DNA from: Acinetobacter sp.
Lineage (GTDB): Bacteria; Pseudomonadota; Gammaproteobacteria; Pseudomonadales; Moraxellaceae
Assembly: GCA_030152675.1 (NCBI GenBank)
Contig: JASLIY010000190.1
Location: forward strand, 1-7,703
DNA: 7,703 nt
Direction of reading: 5' to 3'
Both the position numbers and the translations under genes were made by a program. The notes under the pieces are model-generated. The model saw only the letters and a list, made by a program, of their open reading frames with translations. It was not told the DNA's origin and did no database searches. Of this stretch, positions 6,810 to 7,703 are shown piece after piece. Position 1 is the first letter of the stretch; each line of letters starts with the position of its first letter.

Positions 6810-7703
6810 CACGATGATTGCTCCTGATTAATAGTTGTCTTTGGTTTGTACTTGAATATTGAACGAATCCAAACAAAGAACACGGGGATAAAGAAGATAC
6901 CGAGCAGTGTAGAACTAAGTACCCCACCGAGTACACCATAACCGACAGAATGTTGACTTCCCGCACCAGCACCACTTGAAAGTGCCAATGGGAGTACACC
7001 CAAACCAAAGGCCAATGTGGTCATGATGATTGGACGTAAACGCATCCGTGCTGCATGTAAGGTGGCATCAAACAGTTCTTCGCCTTGTTCTTGCAGTTCT
7101 TTCGCAAATTCTACGATCAAGATCGCATTCTTCGCAGACAAACCAATCACCGCCACCATCGCGACAAGGAAGTAGATGTTGTTGGAGAGGTTTGGATCTT
7201 GTTTCACGATCATACCAAAATAAGTCAATGCAACCGCACCAATGATCCCAAGTGGTACCACCAACAGGACGGAAAACGGCACTGACCAGCTTTCGTACAA
7301 CGCTGCCAAACACAGGAAGACGATCAGCAAGGAAAGCATCAACAAGATCGGAGTTTGTGAACCCGATTCACGTTCTTCAAGTGACAAGCCGGTCCATTCA
7401 AAATCAAAACCACCGAGGCCGATTTCAGGGAGTTTCGCGGCAATTTCTTCCATCGCGATCATCGCATCACCCGAGCTGATGCCCGGTGCCGGTGTACCTT
7501 GGATATTCATCGAAGAGACACCGTTATAACGCTCTAGACCTTGTGAGCCATAGGTCCATTCACCGGTTGCAAAGGCCGTGAACGGCACCATGACACCTTT
7601 GTTATTACGGACATACCACTTGTCGAGATCTTCAGGCATCATGCGAGAATCCGCAGCGCCTTGGACATAGACTTTTTTCACACGACCGCGATCGACGAAG
7701 TCA
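6809..7703 (-). CDS. adeJ: AdeJ, RND multidrug efflux transporter (partial, C-terminal ~297 residues)
   Basis: The 3' end of an inner-membrane RND (HAE1) drug/proton antiporter, the energised part of AdeIJK. The frame is open to the right edge and enters as [15 protein letters not shown], equivalent to the periplasmic porter/docking region of AcrB near [14 protein letters not shown]. It continues through [17 protein letters not shown] and the PC2 segment ending in [14 protein letters not shown]. Five hydrophobic segments follow, corresponding to TM8-TM12. [15 protein letters not shown] holds the lysine (codon 7130-7132) equivalent to AcrB Lys940 of the proton relay. [22 protein letters not shown] precedes TM11, and [17 protein letters not shown] precedes TM12. 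A cytoplasmic tail ([14 protein letters not shown]) ends at TGA 6809-6811, overlapping the adeK start. About 760 N-terminal residues are outside the window. The upstream gene should be adeI. Confidence 0.96.
   Translation of the reverse strand, partial: DFVDRGRVKKVYVQGAADSRMMPEDLDKWYVRNNKGVMVPFTAFATGEWTYGSQGLERYNGVSSMNIQGTPAPGISSGDAMIAMEEIAAKLPEIGLGGFDFEWTGLSLEERESGSQTPILLMLSLLIVFLCLAALYESWSVPFSVLLVVPLGIIGAVALTYFGMIVKQDPNLSNNIYFLVAMVAVIGLSAKNAILIVEFAKELQEQGEELFDATLHAARMRLRPIIMTTLAFGLGVLPLALSSGAGAGSQHSVGYGVLGGVLSSTLLGIFFIPVFFVWIRSIFKYKPKTTINQEQSS

Noticed and set aside
7030..7529. Plus-strand open frames opposite adeJ
   Set aside because: They are antisense to a clear RND transporter reading frame that is open through the window edge, and they encode nothing recognisable.

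Overview
The window looks like a chromosomal segment of Acinetobacter (Moraxellaceae, Gammaproteobacteria). The outer-membrane protein encoded here closely resembles AdeK of the AdeIJK efflux pump as I know it from A. baumannii (for example its signal peptide ending LAACQSMRGPEP and the GLGVTNYELDFWGRVRSLKD stretch). The RND fragment and the ValS sequence fit the same genus. The species cannot be fixed by eye. The assignment rests on remembered family sequences, not on a search.

Layout from left to right. (1) 1-2664, minus strand: valS, valyl-tRNA synthetase. It has its start but lacks roughly the last 75-80 residues, which lie beyond the left edge. (2) 2665-2844: a divergent intergenic region with an extended -10 promoter for valS, a tandem 7-bp repeat in the valS leader and a perfect 14-bp palindrome. 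(3) 2845-4363, plus strand: a two-gene unit with a 4-nt gap, encoding an unrecognised helical cytoplasmic protein and then a classical short-chain dehydrogenase/reductase (SDR). (4) 4350-5188, minus strand: two consecutive YbjQ-family (DUF74) genes, one soluble and one with an N-terminal membrane anchor. The second converges on the SDR gene, and their 3' ends overlap by 14 bp. (5) 5280-5307: a strong hairpin terminator with a UUCG loop, closing the efflux operon. (6) 5334-7703, minus strand: adeK, preceded by and overlapping the 3' end of adeJ.

How the genes work together. AdeJ (inner-membrane RND proton antiporter) and AdeK (outer-membrane channel) are two parts of the AdeIJK tripartite multidrug pump. 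The periplasmic adaptor AdeI would be expected just beyond the right edge. ValS is a housekeeping aminoacylation enzyme. The unknown gene and the SDR gene are probably co-transcribed. The YbjQ pair appears to be its own small operon downstream of the pump terminator. I found no RNA gene, mobile element, CRISPR array or phage element. Gene order looks like ordinary core chromosome, and I see no convincing new biological system. The points most worth a second look are the altered active-site position in the SDR, the soluble/anchored YbjQ pair and the unknown gene coupled to the SDR.
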